From CADEED01 sp020442965 (lineage in GTDB: Bacteria; Pseudomonadota; Gammaproteobacteria; Steroidobacterales; Steroidobacteraceae), in NCBI GenBank assembly GCA_041395525.1, contig JAWLAH010000020.1, positions 1-33,367 on the forward strand: 33,367 nt of DNA, written 5' to 3'. A program made the translations under genes and the position numbers. This document shows, in pieces, positions 6,555 through 13,712 of this stretch (within the stretch, counting starts at the first letter, position 1; each line of letters starts with the position of its first letter). The notes beneath the pieces are model-generated. The model saw only the letters and a program-made list of their open reading frames with translations. It made no database searches and was not told where the DNA came from.

Positions 6555-7166
6555 ATGTCGCGAAACCTCATCGCGACACTCATGGGGTTCTTGGCAGTGA
6601 CAACGAGCTTCGCCGCAGATCCGCTATCAAGCGCTGTCGCTGTGTTGGAAAGAGAGACTGGCGAAGAATCGCGTGCATTTTCTACGCGCGATTTTGGGCG
6701 CGACAACTTCAAGGGCCCACATTCGGTGCTGGTGCCCGACGATCGGGCGGAGACTCTCCTGTGGAAAATTCGAACGCAAACACCGCCTGGGATTGTAGCG
6801 TTCATCGGAACTCAGCACAGCCTCGCGAAGCCTCCAGTTGAAGGCACCGAATTGGTAGTAGCGGTCACGAGGAATCAGTTCGACATCTTGCGCATCGCGG
6901 CGTCTGACGCTGTAAACTACGGGAGAGATACCGAAGACTTGGTGCGTACCGTTCAGAGCTGGGACGAAAGATACGGTATCGACATCTACGCAGCACGAAC
7001 CGACACGATCCAGCTCAGACTCAAGTCCCTGCCACAGGACATGAAGGCCTTTGCCAATGAGGTTTACGAGTTCTGCCCCGACATTGTCGATCAGGGCGAT
7101 GGTGACGTGGAAAACCTAGCTGCGGAAATTGCTGCGACGAAGGCAGTTTATTTGTGGTGGGACTAA
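6555..7166 (+). CDS. DUF4253 domain protein with signal peptide
   Basis: The product is 203 residues from ATG 6555. The first 21 residues (ending TTSFAA) look like a Sec signal. The C-terminus has the DUF4253 signature: 'LPQDMKAFANEVYEFCPDIVDQG', 'VENLAAEIAATKAVYLWWD', ending at the final WWD. The family occurs in many bacteria and its function is unknown. Upstream residues ('VAVTRNQFDILRIAASDAVNYGRDTEDLVRTVQSWDERYGIDIYAA') also match the typical pattern of that domain. It is the only gene of its cassette. No strong ribosome site is visible before the ATG. Export is inferred from the N-terminus; most DUF4253 proteins I know of are cytoplasmic. Confidence 0.8.
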   Translation: MSRNLIATLMGFLAVTTSFAADPLSSAVAVLERETGEESRAFSTRDFGRDNFKGPHSVLVPDDRAETLLWKIRTQTPPGIVAFIGTQHSLAKPPVEGTELVVAVTRNQFDILRIAASDAVNYGRDTEDLVRTVQSWDERYGIDIYAARTDTIQLRLKSLPQDMKAFANEVYEFCPDIVDQGDGDVENLAAEIAATKAVYLWWD

Positions 7167-7176
7167 GGAAATCGTA

Positions 7177-7264
7177 GCGTAAAAAATCGCCGGAGCGTAC
7201 GGGTGAACGATAAAGCATCCGAGGGTTGCGTCGTCGCTCGTGGCGCTCATGCAGGACGTTAGGC
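7177..7264 (+). other. attC recombination site, left core degenerate
   Basis: The right core GTTAGGC (7258-7264) is perfect, and the left core is the degenerate GCGTAAA (7177-7183). GGAGCG near 7191 pairs with CGCTC near 7235. It is placed correctly between the DUF4253 and hydrolase cassettes. Confidence 0.55.
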
Positions 7265-7293
7265 AGCGTGTCTCCGTCCCGTAGGAGGTCAAC

Positions 7294-8238
7294 ATGATTC
7301 CACGTTCTTTGCGCCTGGTTGTGCTCGCGGTTTTGGTCCTGCTGGGATCGTGTCGGTCAACGGGACTTGAACCTCGAGAGGGATTTGTGGATGTTCCCGG
7401 CGGTCGAGTCTGGTATCGCATCGTCGGCGGCGGAACGGGCATACCGCTGCTGCTACTGCACGGAGGACCCGGGGCACCTAGCTACTACTTGAATCCTCTT
7501 GCGGCGCTGGCAGATGAACGGCCCGTGATCTTCTACGATCAGCTCGGTGCCGGGCGGTCCGATAAGCCGACCGATGGGACGCTGTGGCGCGTCGAGCGAT
7601 TCGTCGAAGAACTGCGTCGACTCCGAACCGAGCTTCGGCTTGATGAGGTGCACATCCTGGGCCACTCCTGGGGCGCGATGTTGGCCGTCGACTACATGCT
7701 TACGAAGCCCGCTGGCGTGCGGAGCCTGATTCTCGCAAGTCCGGGTCTGAGCATCCGTCGATTTCTCGACGACGCCCAGGTGCTCAAGAAGATGCTTCCG
7801 GAGTCCGTTCAGACGGTCATCGCCGAGCAGGAGAATGCCGGTACCTTCGACTCGCCCGAGTACCAGTCGGCGGTGACGGAGTACTACAGGCGGTTCCTCT
7901 GCCGTCGTGACCCATGGCCCGATGACGTGAACCAGACCTTCGCTGAGTTTGGCGAGTCCGTATACCGATCGATGTGGGGTCCGAGTGAGTTCACTGCGAC
8001 CGGGACTCTACGCAATTACGACCGCACCGCGCAACTCAAGGAGTTGAGGCTGCCCGTCCTGCTGACATCGGGCAAGTTCGACGAAGTCACACCCGCTACC
8101 GCGGAGTACTATCAGAGCCTGATCCCGGGTGCGAAGCTCAGGATCTTCGAGAACAGTGCGCACCTTACGATGCAGGACGAACCCGAGGCGTATGTCCAGG
8201 CCGTTCGCGATTTCTTGCACGACGTGGAGTCACGATGA
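7294..8238 (+). CDS. Alpha/beta hydrolase lipoprotein, proline iminopeptidase-like
   Basis: The product is 314 residues from ATG 7294, after GGAGGT. A lipobox LGSC puts the lipidated Cys at position 20. The domain is an alpha/beta hydrolase of the proline iminopeptidase (S33) type: the oxyanion motif LLLHGGPG at residues 53-60, FYDQLGAGRSDKP at 80-92, nucleophile elbow GHSWGA with Ser125, acid Asp263 in GKFDEVTP, and His290 in SAHLTM. All three catalytic residues are present. Relatives release N-terminal proline from small peptides or hydrolyse amides and esters. A lipidated form would act at the envelope. It is a complete cassette gene with an attC 8 bases after its stop. Confidence 0.85.
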   Translation: MIPRSLRLVVLAVLVLLGSCRSTGLEPREGFVDVPGGRVWYRIVGGGTGIPLLLLHGGPGAPSYYLNPLAALADERPVIFYDQLGAGRSDKPTDGTLWRVERFVEELRRLRTELRLDEVHILGHSWGAMLAVDYMLTKPAGVRSLILASPGLSIRRFLDDAQVLKKMLPESVQTVIAEQENAGTFDSPEYQSAVTEYYRRFLCRRDPWPDDVNQTFAEFGESVYRSMWGPSEFTATGTLRNYDRTAQLKELRLPVLLTSGKFDEVTPATAEYYQSLIPGAKLRIFENSAHLTMQDEPEAYVQAVRDFLHDVESR

Positions 8239-8245
8239 TAGCGCC

Positions 8246-8387
8246 GCCTAACAACAGCACGCAGCGGGCGGGGCGCGCCGACGATCAGCAACTTCCCCAG
8301 CTCGGTTGTGATTGACTTGCACAAACACTGCAATCGTGGCACTTCGCTGCCGGCACGGGACGGGGGAGTGCCATACGTTCGTTATGC
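8246..8387 (+). other. attC recombination site (long)
   Basis: Left core GCCTAAC (8246-8252), right core GTTATGC (8381-8387), 142 bases. An inner stem GGCACT/AGTGCC lies near the right end. Overall pairing outside the cores is weaker than in the best sites. Confidence 0.55.
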
Positions 8388-8721
8388 CTGCGGAGGTGAT
8401 GGTGAGCTTTAGTGCTCATCTGGAGCCAACGCGGGAGCAAGGTCGAGCGTTCTTTACGCGCAACATGTCAGGCAGCGTTGTCATGTTGAATTTGCTCCGC
8501 TTCCGTGCTGTTGCGGATTACTCAGCTTCGCCTGAGCTCGCCGCTGGGACGCTGCGATGCTGGTGCGTCAATCCAGCAGTCAGTCATTTCTGCCGTTCGC
8601 CTCCCGTCCGGAATATCTGTACGACATGGGGCATCGCGCCGCAGCTCTGGAAGATTCGCGACTGCTGCCATTGCTCGATGGCGGGTATGAATCATCGCTG
8701 GAGCACGGCCGTGGCGCATGA
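8384..8721 (+). pseudogene. DUF1330 gene with internal deletion and frame change
   Basis: Two parts of one DUF1330-type protein are visible in different frames. The N-terminal part from ATG 8384 (or ATG 8399) reads 'VSFSAHLEPTREQGRAFF' and 'GSVVMLNLLRFRAVADYSASPELAAG'. The C-terminal part, from 8557 in another frame, reads 'MLVRQSSSQSFLPFASRPEYLYDMGHRAAALEDSRLLPLLDGG' and stops at TGA 8719-8721. The middle of the domain (roughly 50 or more residues, including the 'Y..YI..T.P.L' region) is absent. The break is near 8547-8557. ATG 8384 lies inside the right core of the preceding attC. The gene is almost certainly inactive. Confidence 0.75.
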
Positions 8722-8765
8722 GCTGCATGCTGCATGCGCCTGCGCGCGGCGTGATCGGTTAGTAA

Positions 8766-8772
8766 GTTAGGC
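8766..8772 (+). other. attC right core (half-site)
   Basis: GTTAGGC marks the start of the next cassette. No convincing left core or left arm is found upstream. The bases before it contain only a GCATGC/GCATGC repeat. The left arm may have been lost with the DUF1330 decay. Confidence 0.5.
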
Positions 8773-8778
8773 TCACCA

Positions 8779-9360
8779 ATGCGTATTATTTTCGCCGTCC
8801 TCGCCAGCCTTTCTGCCCTGGCGCCTTTGGCCCAAGCCAAGGACGAACCCGTTGTGCCTGGCCAAAGATTTGAGGGACCTATTCTAAATATCAGGGCGCC
8901 GAACTCGGCGGGCTGGAAGCTCTTAGAATCCTCGGCCAATGCCGTGATCTTTGGGCGCGCTGGCACCACAAGCGGTGAAAGCTTCATTGCGGCGGTCCTG
9001 CGCTTCCCGCTACCCGATACTCAAACGATTGCTGAGTTCGAAGAATTGGTCAAGCACAACGTTGAAAGGGACGCCCCACCAGAGCGGTTCAAGAGCATCG
9101 ATGCAAGGTTTGCAAGTTCCAATGAGCGGGGGTACGCGTGCGTTCTATACCAAGCCACTACCGAAGATACGAAGGCGAAAACGTCCCGCTTCAGAAGGAG
9201 CCATTTGATCCTCCAAGTCCAGGCGTTGTACTGCCGTCCATCTAGTATGGAGAAGACCGGTTTTGTCGCAACCTATTCGCATCGCGGCGCCACCAAGGTC
9301 GACGACTTCGATGCACAAGCCAGTGACTTTATTGAGGGCGTTCATGTTCCGAATGAGTGA
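8779..9360 (+). CDS. Exported protein of unknown function
   Basis: The product is 193 residues. A clear Sec signal peptide (residues 1-20, cleavage after PLAQA) is followed by a soluble domain. Visible segments include 'EGPILNIRAPNSAGWKLLESSANAVIFGRAG', 'SFIAAVLRFPLP', and 'SDFIEGVHVPNE' at the end. I do not recognise a family with certainty. Small exported proteins with an N-terminal 'P.S.GW.l' segment occur among integron cassettes. The ATG lies 6 bases after the attC core and no Shine-Dalgarno sequence is evident, so translation may depend on readthrough from upstream. The following attC core begins directly after its TGA stop. Confidence 0.7.
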   Translation: MRIIFAVLASLSALAPLAQAKDEPVVPGQRFEGPILNIRAPNSAGWKLLESSANAVIFGRAGTTSGESFIAAVLRFPLPDTQTIAEFEELVKHNVERDAPPERFKSIDARFASSNERGYACVLYQATTEDTKAKTSRFRRSHLILQVQALYCRPSSMEKTGFVATYSHRGATKVDDFDAQASDFIEGVHVPNE

Positions 9361-9527
9361 GCCTAACTACGCCTACGAGCGAACCGGGGAGGTGACGGCG
9401 CGGACGCGAATCAATCCGCTTGTATCGCGCCATGGCCGCTCCAACAAGACAATGCCTGCCGGAATCTTGCTAGCGCCCGAATCCGAGAGCAATATCAAAC
9501 CATGACTTTTCTACAGTTTCGTTAGCC
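9361..9527 (+). other. attC-like region, arms diverged
   Basis: The left core GCCTAAC (9361-9367) follows the upstream stop directly. A right core GTTAGCC lies at 9521-9527. The span of 167 bases is long for an attC. Only an internal GGCGCG...CGCGCC stem pairs well. It may be a chimera of two sites. Confidence 0.4.
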
Positions 9528-9536
9528 GCCAAAACG

Positions 9537-9998
9537 ATGGCCACGCTAGAGCTCAAAGTTCCACCGCCAGTGATCGCGATCCTCTGCGTGGCATTGGCGT
9601 GGGCGTTAGCGCGCGTCACTCCTGGATTCACATATGTTTTACCAGCCCGGATCCTGATCACCGTGATCATTTGCCTGGCCGGCGTCGCGCTCGTTTTGTC
9701 GGGCTTGGTCGCTTTCCGCCGTGCCAGGACCACGGTCAATCCGCACACACCTGAGAAATCAACTTCGATTGTCCGGAGTGGGCCATACCGATTCACTCGC
9801 AACCCGATGTATCTCGGCTTGGCAATGGTTTTGCTCGGCCTTTGCGTGTATTTCGCAAATTCGCTGGCGGTCATTGCAGTGGCCGTCTTTGTTGCCTACA
9901 TCACGCGCTTCCAGATCATGCCGGAAGAACGACTGCTGCTTGAGACTTTTGGTGAGTCCTACGCTGAATACAAGAGGTCCGTCCGGCGTTGGATCTGA
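9537..9998 (+). CDS. Isoprenylcysteine carboxyl methyltransferase (ICMT)-like membrane protein
   Basis: The product is 153 residues. It has about four membrane segments (near 10-28, 36-58, 92-108 and 108-124). The SAM-binding ICMT/PEMT signature is clear: 'RSGPYRFTRNPMYLG' at residues 80-94, then 'MPEERLLLETFGESYAEYKRSVRRWI', with the paired E130-E131 and the C-terminal Y-x3-V-R-RW. Bacterial members methylate unknown small or lipid substrates at the inner membrane. It starts 16 bases after the GTTAGCC core and has no strong ribosome site. It is likely the last well-preserved cassette gene of the array. Confidence 0.85.
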   Translation: MATLELKVPPPVIAILCVALAWALARVTPGFTYVLPARILITVIICLAGVALVLSGLVAFRRARTTVNPHTPEKSTSIVRSGPYRFTRNPMYLGLAMVLLGLCVYFANSLAVIAVAVFVAYITRFQIMPEERLLLETFGESYAEYKRSVRRWI

Positions 9999-10512
9999 GG
10001 GCTAACTATGGAGTTCATCCACGTTCCAGGACGGGTAATTGACCGCTGGTTGCTTCTCGTACCGGCTGATGTTCCAGGAAGATGCCCGTTCGGGAAGTGA
10101 CGCGACTATGAGAAAGACGCCATTTTCAGAACGGCGGATGGTCAAAGTCCTGCGCGAGGTGCAGCAGGCGCCGGTGGACCTGCGGAGTCGCTGACGGACC
10201 TATTCTGCCGATCGCGGGGGCGGAGGCGGCGGAATAGATCACTGTGTTGCACTTTGACAGCCTGAGCGCGGATTCGCAGCGAGTTTGCCAGCTCGCTCGG
10301 CCCTTCGACATGGTGCGCACCGGCTCGCTCCTCGTTCGACTGGCTACGCAGGCATTTATGGCCAACTGCTGGGCGCCAACGGCGGCATCGTCTAGACTTG
10401 TGGCCCGGTGCCACTGCGCACGCTCCCAAGTGGAGCGAGGCAGCGCAACCGACACCCCCGATAGGCCGCAGCCGTGCGGTATTTCACGACCTAGGAACGT
10501 AACTGAAGACCC
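9999..10512. other. 514-base stretch with decayed mobile DNA
   Basis: A lone GGCTAAC at 10000-10006, right after the ICMT-like stop, could be an orphan left attC core; no right core follows. At 10108 a short frame begins MRKTPFSERRMVKVLREVQQ, described separately. From about 10240 to 10490, open frames exist on both strands but none resembles a protein I know. The 3' end is the leader of rnk. Confidence 0.4.
10108..10194 (+). pseudogene. Possible remnant of an IS3-type transposase OrfA
   Basis: ATG 10108 opens a 28-residue frame (MRKTPFSERRMVKVLREVQQAPVD..) resembling the N-terminus of IS3-family OrfA proteins, which often start M(R/K)K(S/T)(R/K)F(T/S)E.Q(M/I)V.ILRE. The helix-turn-helix that should follow is missing. 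The match is short and could be chance. Confidence 0.3.
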
Positions 10513-10926
10513 ATGAACAGCAAGCCAGAAATTACACTGTCTCGTATAGATGCAGATCGCCTGGAGCGGCTCCTCGATGGTTTGGGGGATAAGAGCTTTC
10601 CGGGACGTCTGGAACTGGAAAATGAACTGACTCGAGCAAACGTTGTTGAACCCACCAAAGTTCCGTCGACCGTAGTCACCATGAACTCGGTGGTACGGTT
10701 CAGCGTGGCATCCAGTGGGGCGGAGTTTTCGCTCAGGTTGGTCTATCCAAAAGACGCGGATGGCTCGAGCGACAAAGTATCCATTCTGGCTCCCGTGGGA
10801 AGTGCCCTGTTAGGTCTTAGCGAGGGAGACGAAATCGCCTGGCCCGCGCCCGGCGGCAATTTGATCAAGGTCAAGATTATCGAGGTGACGTACCAGCCGG
10901 AGCGCAGCGGGGATTTGAATCTTTGA
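10513..10926 (+). CDS. rnk: Regulator of nucleoside diphosphate kinase (Rnk), GreA-C-like
   Basis: The product is 137 residues, the usual Rnk length (about 136). It starts with a short N-terminal helix region ('ITLSRIDADRLERLLDGL') and has the C-terminal GreA/GreB-like FKBP domain: 'VVTMNSVVRFSV', 'FSLRLVYPKDAD', 'VSILAPVGSALLGLSEGDEIAWPAPGG', and 'KVKIIEVTYQPE'. The motif SILAPVGSALLG...GD is diagnostic. Rnk binds RNA polymerase near the secondary channel and affects nucleoside diphosphate kinase levels. It is usually a chromosomal gene, but here it sits between two decayed cassette stretches, so whether it was carried in as a cassette is open. Confidence 0.9.
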   Translation: MNSKPEITLSRIDADRLERLLDGLGDKSFPGRLELENELTRANVVEPTKVPSTVVTMNSVVRFSVASSGAEFSLRLVYPKDADGSSDKVSILAPVGSALLGLSEGDEIAWPAPGGNLIKVKIIEVTYQPERSGDLNL

Positions 10927-11036
10927 GTTGGCGGTTGACCTAGAGGCGTCGTGACGAAGCACAGTGGCAAAACGGCGCTCGTGCGTGTCGCAGTCGACCG
11001 ATGCGCTACCCTGCGATGGCGGCTCACAATGGGGCA

Positions 11037-11076
11037 GTCTAACAACGCTGTGCGTCGGCGCGGCGGATAGTCGCGC
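11037..11076 (+). other. attC left half-site (R''-L'' arm only)
   Basis: GTCTAAC (11037-11043) is followed by AACGCTGTGCGTCGGCGCGG, a typical attC left arm. No right arm follows; a coding remnant begins at about 11072. The nearest GTTAGCG (11233-11239) is too far away and unpaired. The arrangement mirrors the half-site at 180-214. Confidence 0.45.
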
Positions 11077-11149
11077 TTTATTATGGGTGAAAACCGAGGC
11101 CGGTTGGCAGTTGCACTTTCATCAAGGTACAGCGGCGTCGCCCGGCTGA
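11072..11149 (+). pseudogene. C-terminal remnant of a DUF4440 (NTF2-fold) gene
   Basis: The frame encodes SRALLWVKTEAGWQLHFHQG, then TAASPG, and ends at TGA. The pattern WVK..GWQL.FHQGT is the typical end of DUF4440/SnoaL-like proteins. No upstream part of the domain is present; the frame enters the attC left arm. Bases 11150-11230 hold nothing I recognise. Confidence 0.5.
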
Positions 11150-11230
11150 TTCGTACCTCGCTCCCCAAGCAAGTCGAGCAGAAAGAACTTTCGCATCCGA
11201 ACCGATGACATCCACTGGGCACGAGATGAC

Positions 11231-11710
11231 GTGTTAGCGGACTTCACTGTTCGGTTTGCTTCGACCACCCATGCATCGCAAATCGCGACGATGTCACGCG
11301 ATCATATCGAATCGGGCCTGGGCTGGCGTTGGACTGAAGAGCGAGTGCGCGCCGCCATGAGCGATGACGATACCAACGTCGTCGTGGTACTCGATCGCGC
11401 AACGGGAAAGATCGTGCAGGGATTTGGAATCATGAGCTACGCCGAGCGTCATGCACACTTGCTGTTGCTCGCAGTGCGTCCGCAACAGAGACGCAAAGGC
11501 GTCGCGAGCGCAATCGTTAGCTGGCTGGACTTGACGGCTAGAGTGGCAGGCGTCGAACGAATCCTGGTTGAGTGCCGTCGCTCGAATGATGCGGCTCGCA
11601 ATTTTTATCTCGATCATGGATTTCACGAAAGGAATATTCGAGCGGGCATGTATCGGCAACTGGAGGATGGCATCCAGTTTGCGAAATGGCTACGCGCGCC
11701 AACAGCCTAG
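11231..11710 (+). CDS. GNAT-family N-acetyltransferase, RimI-like
   Basis: The product is 159 residues from GTG 11231. It has the GNAT layout: motif C/D 'FTVRFASTTHASQIATMSRDHIE', motif A 'AHLLLLAVRPQQRRKGVASAIVSWL' with the acetyl-CoA loop R-x2-R-K-G-V-A, and motif B 'ILVECRRSNDAARNFYLDHGFHERNIRAGMYRQ'. The N-D-A-A-R-N-F-Y segment is typical of RimI-type enzymes. The substrate is unknown. The GTG start was chosen because the fold begins immediately after it. The 3' end overlaps the convergent tag gene by 21 bases. GTTAGCG overlaps its first codons but does not make a convincing attC core. Confidence 0.8.
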   Translation: MLADFTVRFASTTHASQIATMSRDHIESGLGWRWTEERVRAAMSDDDTNVVVVLDRATGKIVQGFGIMSYAERHAHLLLLAVRPQQRRKGVASAIVSWLDLTARVAGVERILVECRRSNDAARNFYLDHGFHERNIRAGMYRQLEDGIQFAKWLRAPTA

Positions 11711-12286
11711 CTGATGATCGTCGACGATTCCCACCGCCTGCATCAATGCATAACAAATCGTTGAGCCCACGAACTTGAAACCGTGCGCCTTGAGCGTCTT
11801 GCTCAGCGCATCGCTCGCCGGCGTCGTCGCGGGAATTGCGCTCGGCCCGCGCGGGCGATTGCGGCGCTGCGGCGGAGCATGCTGCCATAACAACTCGTCC
11901 AAGCTCGATCCTGCGGCGCGCAAATCCAGATACGCGCGCGCGTTGGTTCTGACAGCCGCAATCTTGAGGCGATTGCGCACGATACCAGGGTCTTGCAACA
12001 GCGCATTCAGGCGCTGCTGGCTCCAGGACGCCAATATCTTGGGATCGAAATTCGCGAAGGCGGCGCGATAGCCGTCGCGCTTGCGCAGAACGGTGATCCA
12101 GCTCAAACCGGCCTGCGCACCTTCGAGGCACAGCATCTCGAACAGCTTACGTTCGTTGTAGACGGGCACACCCCATTCCTGGTCGTGGTAGGCCATGTAC
12201 AAGGGATCCGTGCCGCACCACGCGCAGCGCCGGCGCCCGTCGGAATGCAGTACTGTGAGTCGGCGAATTGCGCCAGCCATCATCAA
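11690..12286 (-). CDS. tag: DNA-3-methyladenine glycosylase I
   Basis: The product is 198 residues. It matches Tag of the helix-hairpin-helix-like glycosylases: 'RRCAWCGTDPLYMAYHDQEWGVP' (zinc ligands Cys and His), 'LFEMLCLEGAQAGLSWITVLRKRDGYR', 'DPGIVRNRLKIAAVRTNARAYL', and 'ASDALSKTLKAHGFKFVGSTICYALMQAVGIVDDHQLGC', which has the second zinc His/Cys pair. It removes 3-methyladenine from DNA in base excision repair in the cytoplasm. The start is the first of three Met codons; any of them could be used. The 3' end overlaps the GNAT gene on the other strand. Confidence 0.95.
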   Translation of the reverse strand: MMMAGAIRRLTVLHSDGRRRCAWCGTDPLYMAYHDQEWGVPVYNERKLFEMLCLEGAQAGLSWITVLRKRDGYRAAFANFDPKILASWSQQRLNALLQDPGIVRNRLKIAAVRTNARAYLDLRAAGSSLDELLWQHAPPQRRNRPRGPSAIPATTPASDALSKTLKAHGFKFVGSTICYALMQAVGIVDDHQLGCWRA

Positions 12287-12431
12287 GCTCCAACTATCGC
12301 GCCCGCAATTATCACGGACGTTTGGATGTTTACGGCTAGTTGTTTACGGGACCGCGAAAACTGGCTAACGTGGCTCCACAGCGGGCGGCCGAGGGGTCGC
12401 GACGCCTACATAACGATCCAAGGGAGTTTCC

Positions 12432-12980
12432 ATGAACGATCCGAATCCGATCTCCGGCACCAGTAACCCGTACGCGCCACCGTCGGCCGCCGTCGGCGAC
12501 ATAACGAGCCCTGGTCTCCTCGAGAAGGCCAGTCGACTCACGCGCCTGGGTGCCGCACTCATCGATGGCATCGCGGGTCTGGTTCTCGTGTATGGACCAC
12601 TGATCGCACTAGGCGGGCTCGGCAATGCGATGGCGTCCGCTCAGAGCGGTAGTGCCAACCCGTTCGCGATTTTTCAGGGCGCAGCGGGCGTGGGCGCGAT
12701 CATCGGCTTCGTTGTTTTCGCTGCGATCAATTTCGTGCTGGTCCAGCGCAATAGTCAGACGATCGGCAAGAAGCTGCTCAATATCAAGGTGGTTAGGACG
12801 GACGGCTCCCACGCCACTCTGGGCCGCATCTTTGCCATGCGCAATCTGCCGTTCTGGATCGCGAGTGTAATTCCGTTCGTCAATCTGATCGTCGGGCTGG
12901 TCGACCCACTGATGATCTTTGGCAGCGAGCAGAAGTGCCTGCATGATCGGGTGGCGGACACGATTGTTGTCAAGGCCTGA
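12432..12980 (+). CDS. RDD family membrane protein
   Basis: The product is 182 residues from ATG 12432, with GGGAG upstream. After a polar N-terminus (NPYAPPSAAVGDI) comes an RDD domain: 'SRLTRLGAALIDGIAGLVLVYGPLIAL' (helix 1 with R and D), a second membrane helix 'AAGVGAIIGFVVFAAINFVL', 'QTIGKKLLNIKVVRTDG' and a third helix ending 'HDRVADTIVV'. The family is a three-helix membrane protein, in some cases linked to ion transport. It precedes a second RDD gene and the MoxR-type operon; the stop lies 50 bases before the next GTG. Confidence 0.85.
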   Translation: MNDPNPISGTSNPYAPPSAAVGDITSPGLLEKASRLTRLGAALIDGIAGLVLVYGPLIALGGLGNAMASAQSGSANPFAIFQGAAGVGAIIGFVVFAAINFVLVQRNSQTIGKKLLNIKVVRTDGSHATLGRIFAMRNLPFWIASVIPFVNLIVGLVDPLMIFGSEQKCLHDRVADTIVVKA

Positions 12981-13030
12981 GATTTCTGTCGGCTGTCACT
13001 GAGTCGCCCGATCTAGACACTGTCATTCGG

Positions 13031-13702
13031 GTGGAAACACCTGAAGGCGTGATGCTGGAGCTGCGTCCGGCCGGGTTGCCGGTGCGATTCTACGCGTTCG
13101 CGCTGGATGCCATGATTCGCTGGGCGGTTCTCTATGCATTGGCCATGGTGCTCATGGTGCTGGGCGGACTCGGCATGGCGGTGCTGTTGATCGCTTTCTT
13201 TGCGCTCGAATGGTTCTATCCTGTGCTCTTCGAGCTGATGCCGGATGGCGCGACGCCAGGCAAGAAGCTATTTGGTCTCACGGTTTTGATGGATAGCGGC
13301 CTGCCCGTGACGCCGGGTGCTTCGATGACGCGCAACTTGCTACGGGCGGCCGACTTTCTGCCATTCGGCTACGCAGCTGGCATCGTTAGCATGCTATTGC
13401 GGCGTGATTTCAAACGTCTCGGTGATCTGGCCGCTGCGACGTGTGTCGTATATCGACCGGTTGCGCCGCCGCCGGTCGAACTTGCGGGGGTGGAGCCCAG
13501 GCCGCCAGCCATTGTGTTGCCACCGCGTACGCAGGCGGCGATCATTGCATTTGCAGCGCGCTTGCCGCGCTTGACCGCTGAGCGCGCGAATGAACTGGCG
13601 AGTCTTGCTCTGCAAGCCACAGAGCGAAGTTCGAGCGATACGCCGCTGACGAGTGCGGCGCAATTGGCGGCCGTTGCGCAGTGGCTGGTGGGTCGACGAT
13701 GA
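13031..13702 (+). CDS. RDD family membrane protein of the MoxR/DUF58 gene cluster
   Basis: The product is 223 residues from GTG 13031. The RDD domain is 'PVRFYAFALDAMIRWAVLYAL' (helix 1), then 'VLLIAFFALEWFYPVLFELMPDGATPGKKLFGLTVL' (with the P-G-K-K-x-x-G motif) and 'RNLLRAADFLPFGYAAGIVSMLL', followed by 'DFKRLGDLAAATCVVY'. The C-terminal 80 residues are helical and cytoplasmic. The family-like N-terminal residues LDTVIRVETPEG begin upstream of the GTG. The frame stays open upstream to CTG 12986, but no ATG, GTG or TTG lies between them, so the real start may be non-standard. It is followed by the SpoIIM-like gene 10 bases downstream. Confidence 0.85.
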   Translation: METPEGVMLELRPAGLPVRFYAFALDAMIRWAVLYALAMVLMVLGGLGMAVLLIAFFALEWFYPVLFELMPDGATPGKKLFGLTVLMDSGLPVTPGASMTRNLLRAADFLPFGYAAGIVSMLLRRDFKRLGDLAAATCVVYRPVAPPPVELAGVEPRPPAIVLPPRTQAAIIAFAARLPRLTAERANELASLALQATERSSSDTPLTSAAQLAAVAQWLVGRR

Positions 13703-13712
13703 GCGCATTGCC

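Noticed and set aside
10126..10516. Overlapping open frames on both strands between the ICMT-like gene and rnk
   Set aside because: None has a recognisable domain, plausible composition or ribosome site. Long frames on both strands are expected in high-GC DNA.
11233..11239. GTTAGCG as the right core of an attC
   Set aside because: It lies inside the first codons of the GNAT gene and has no pairing arm. The half-site at 11037 is about 200 bases away.
12363..12417. GGCTAAC followed by a GC-rich stretch, as another attC
   Set aside because: The right end reads ATAACGA, not GTTRRRY, and the arms do not pair. It is the leader region of an RDD gene.
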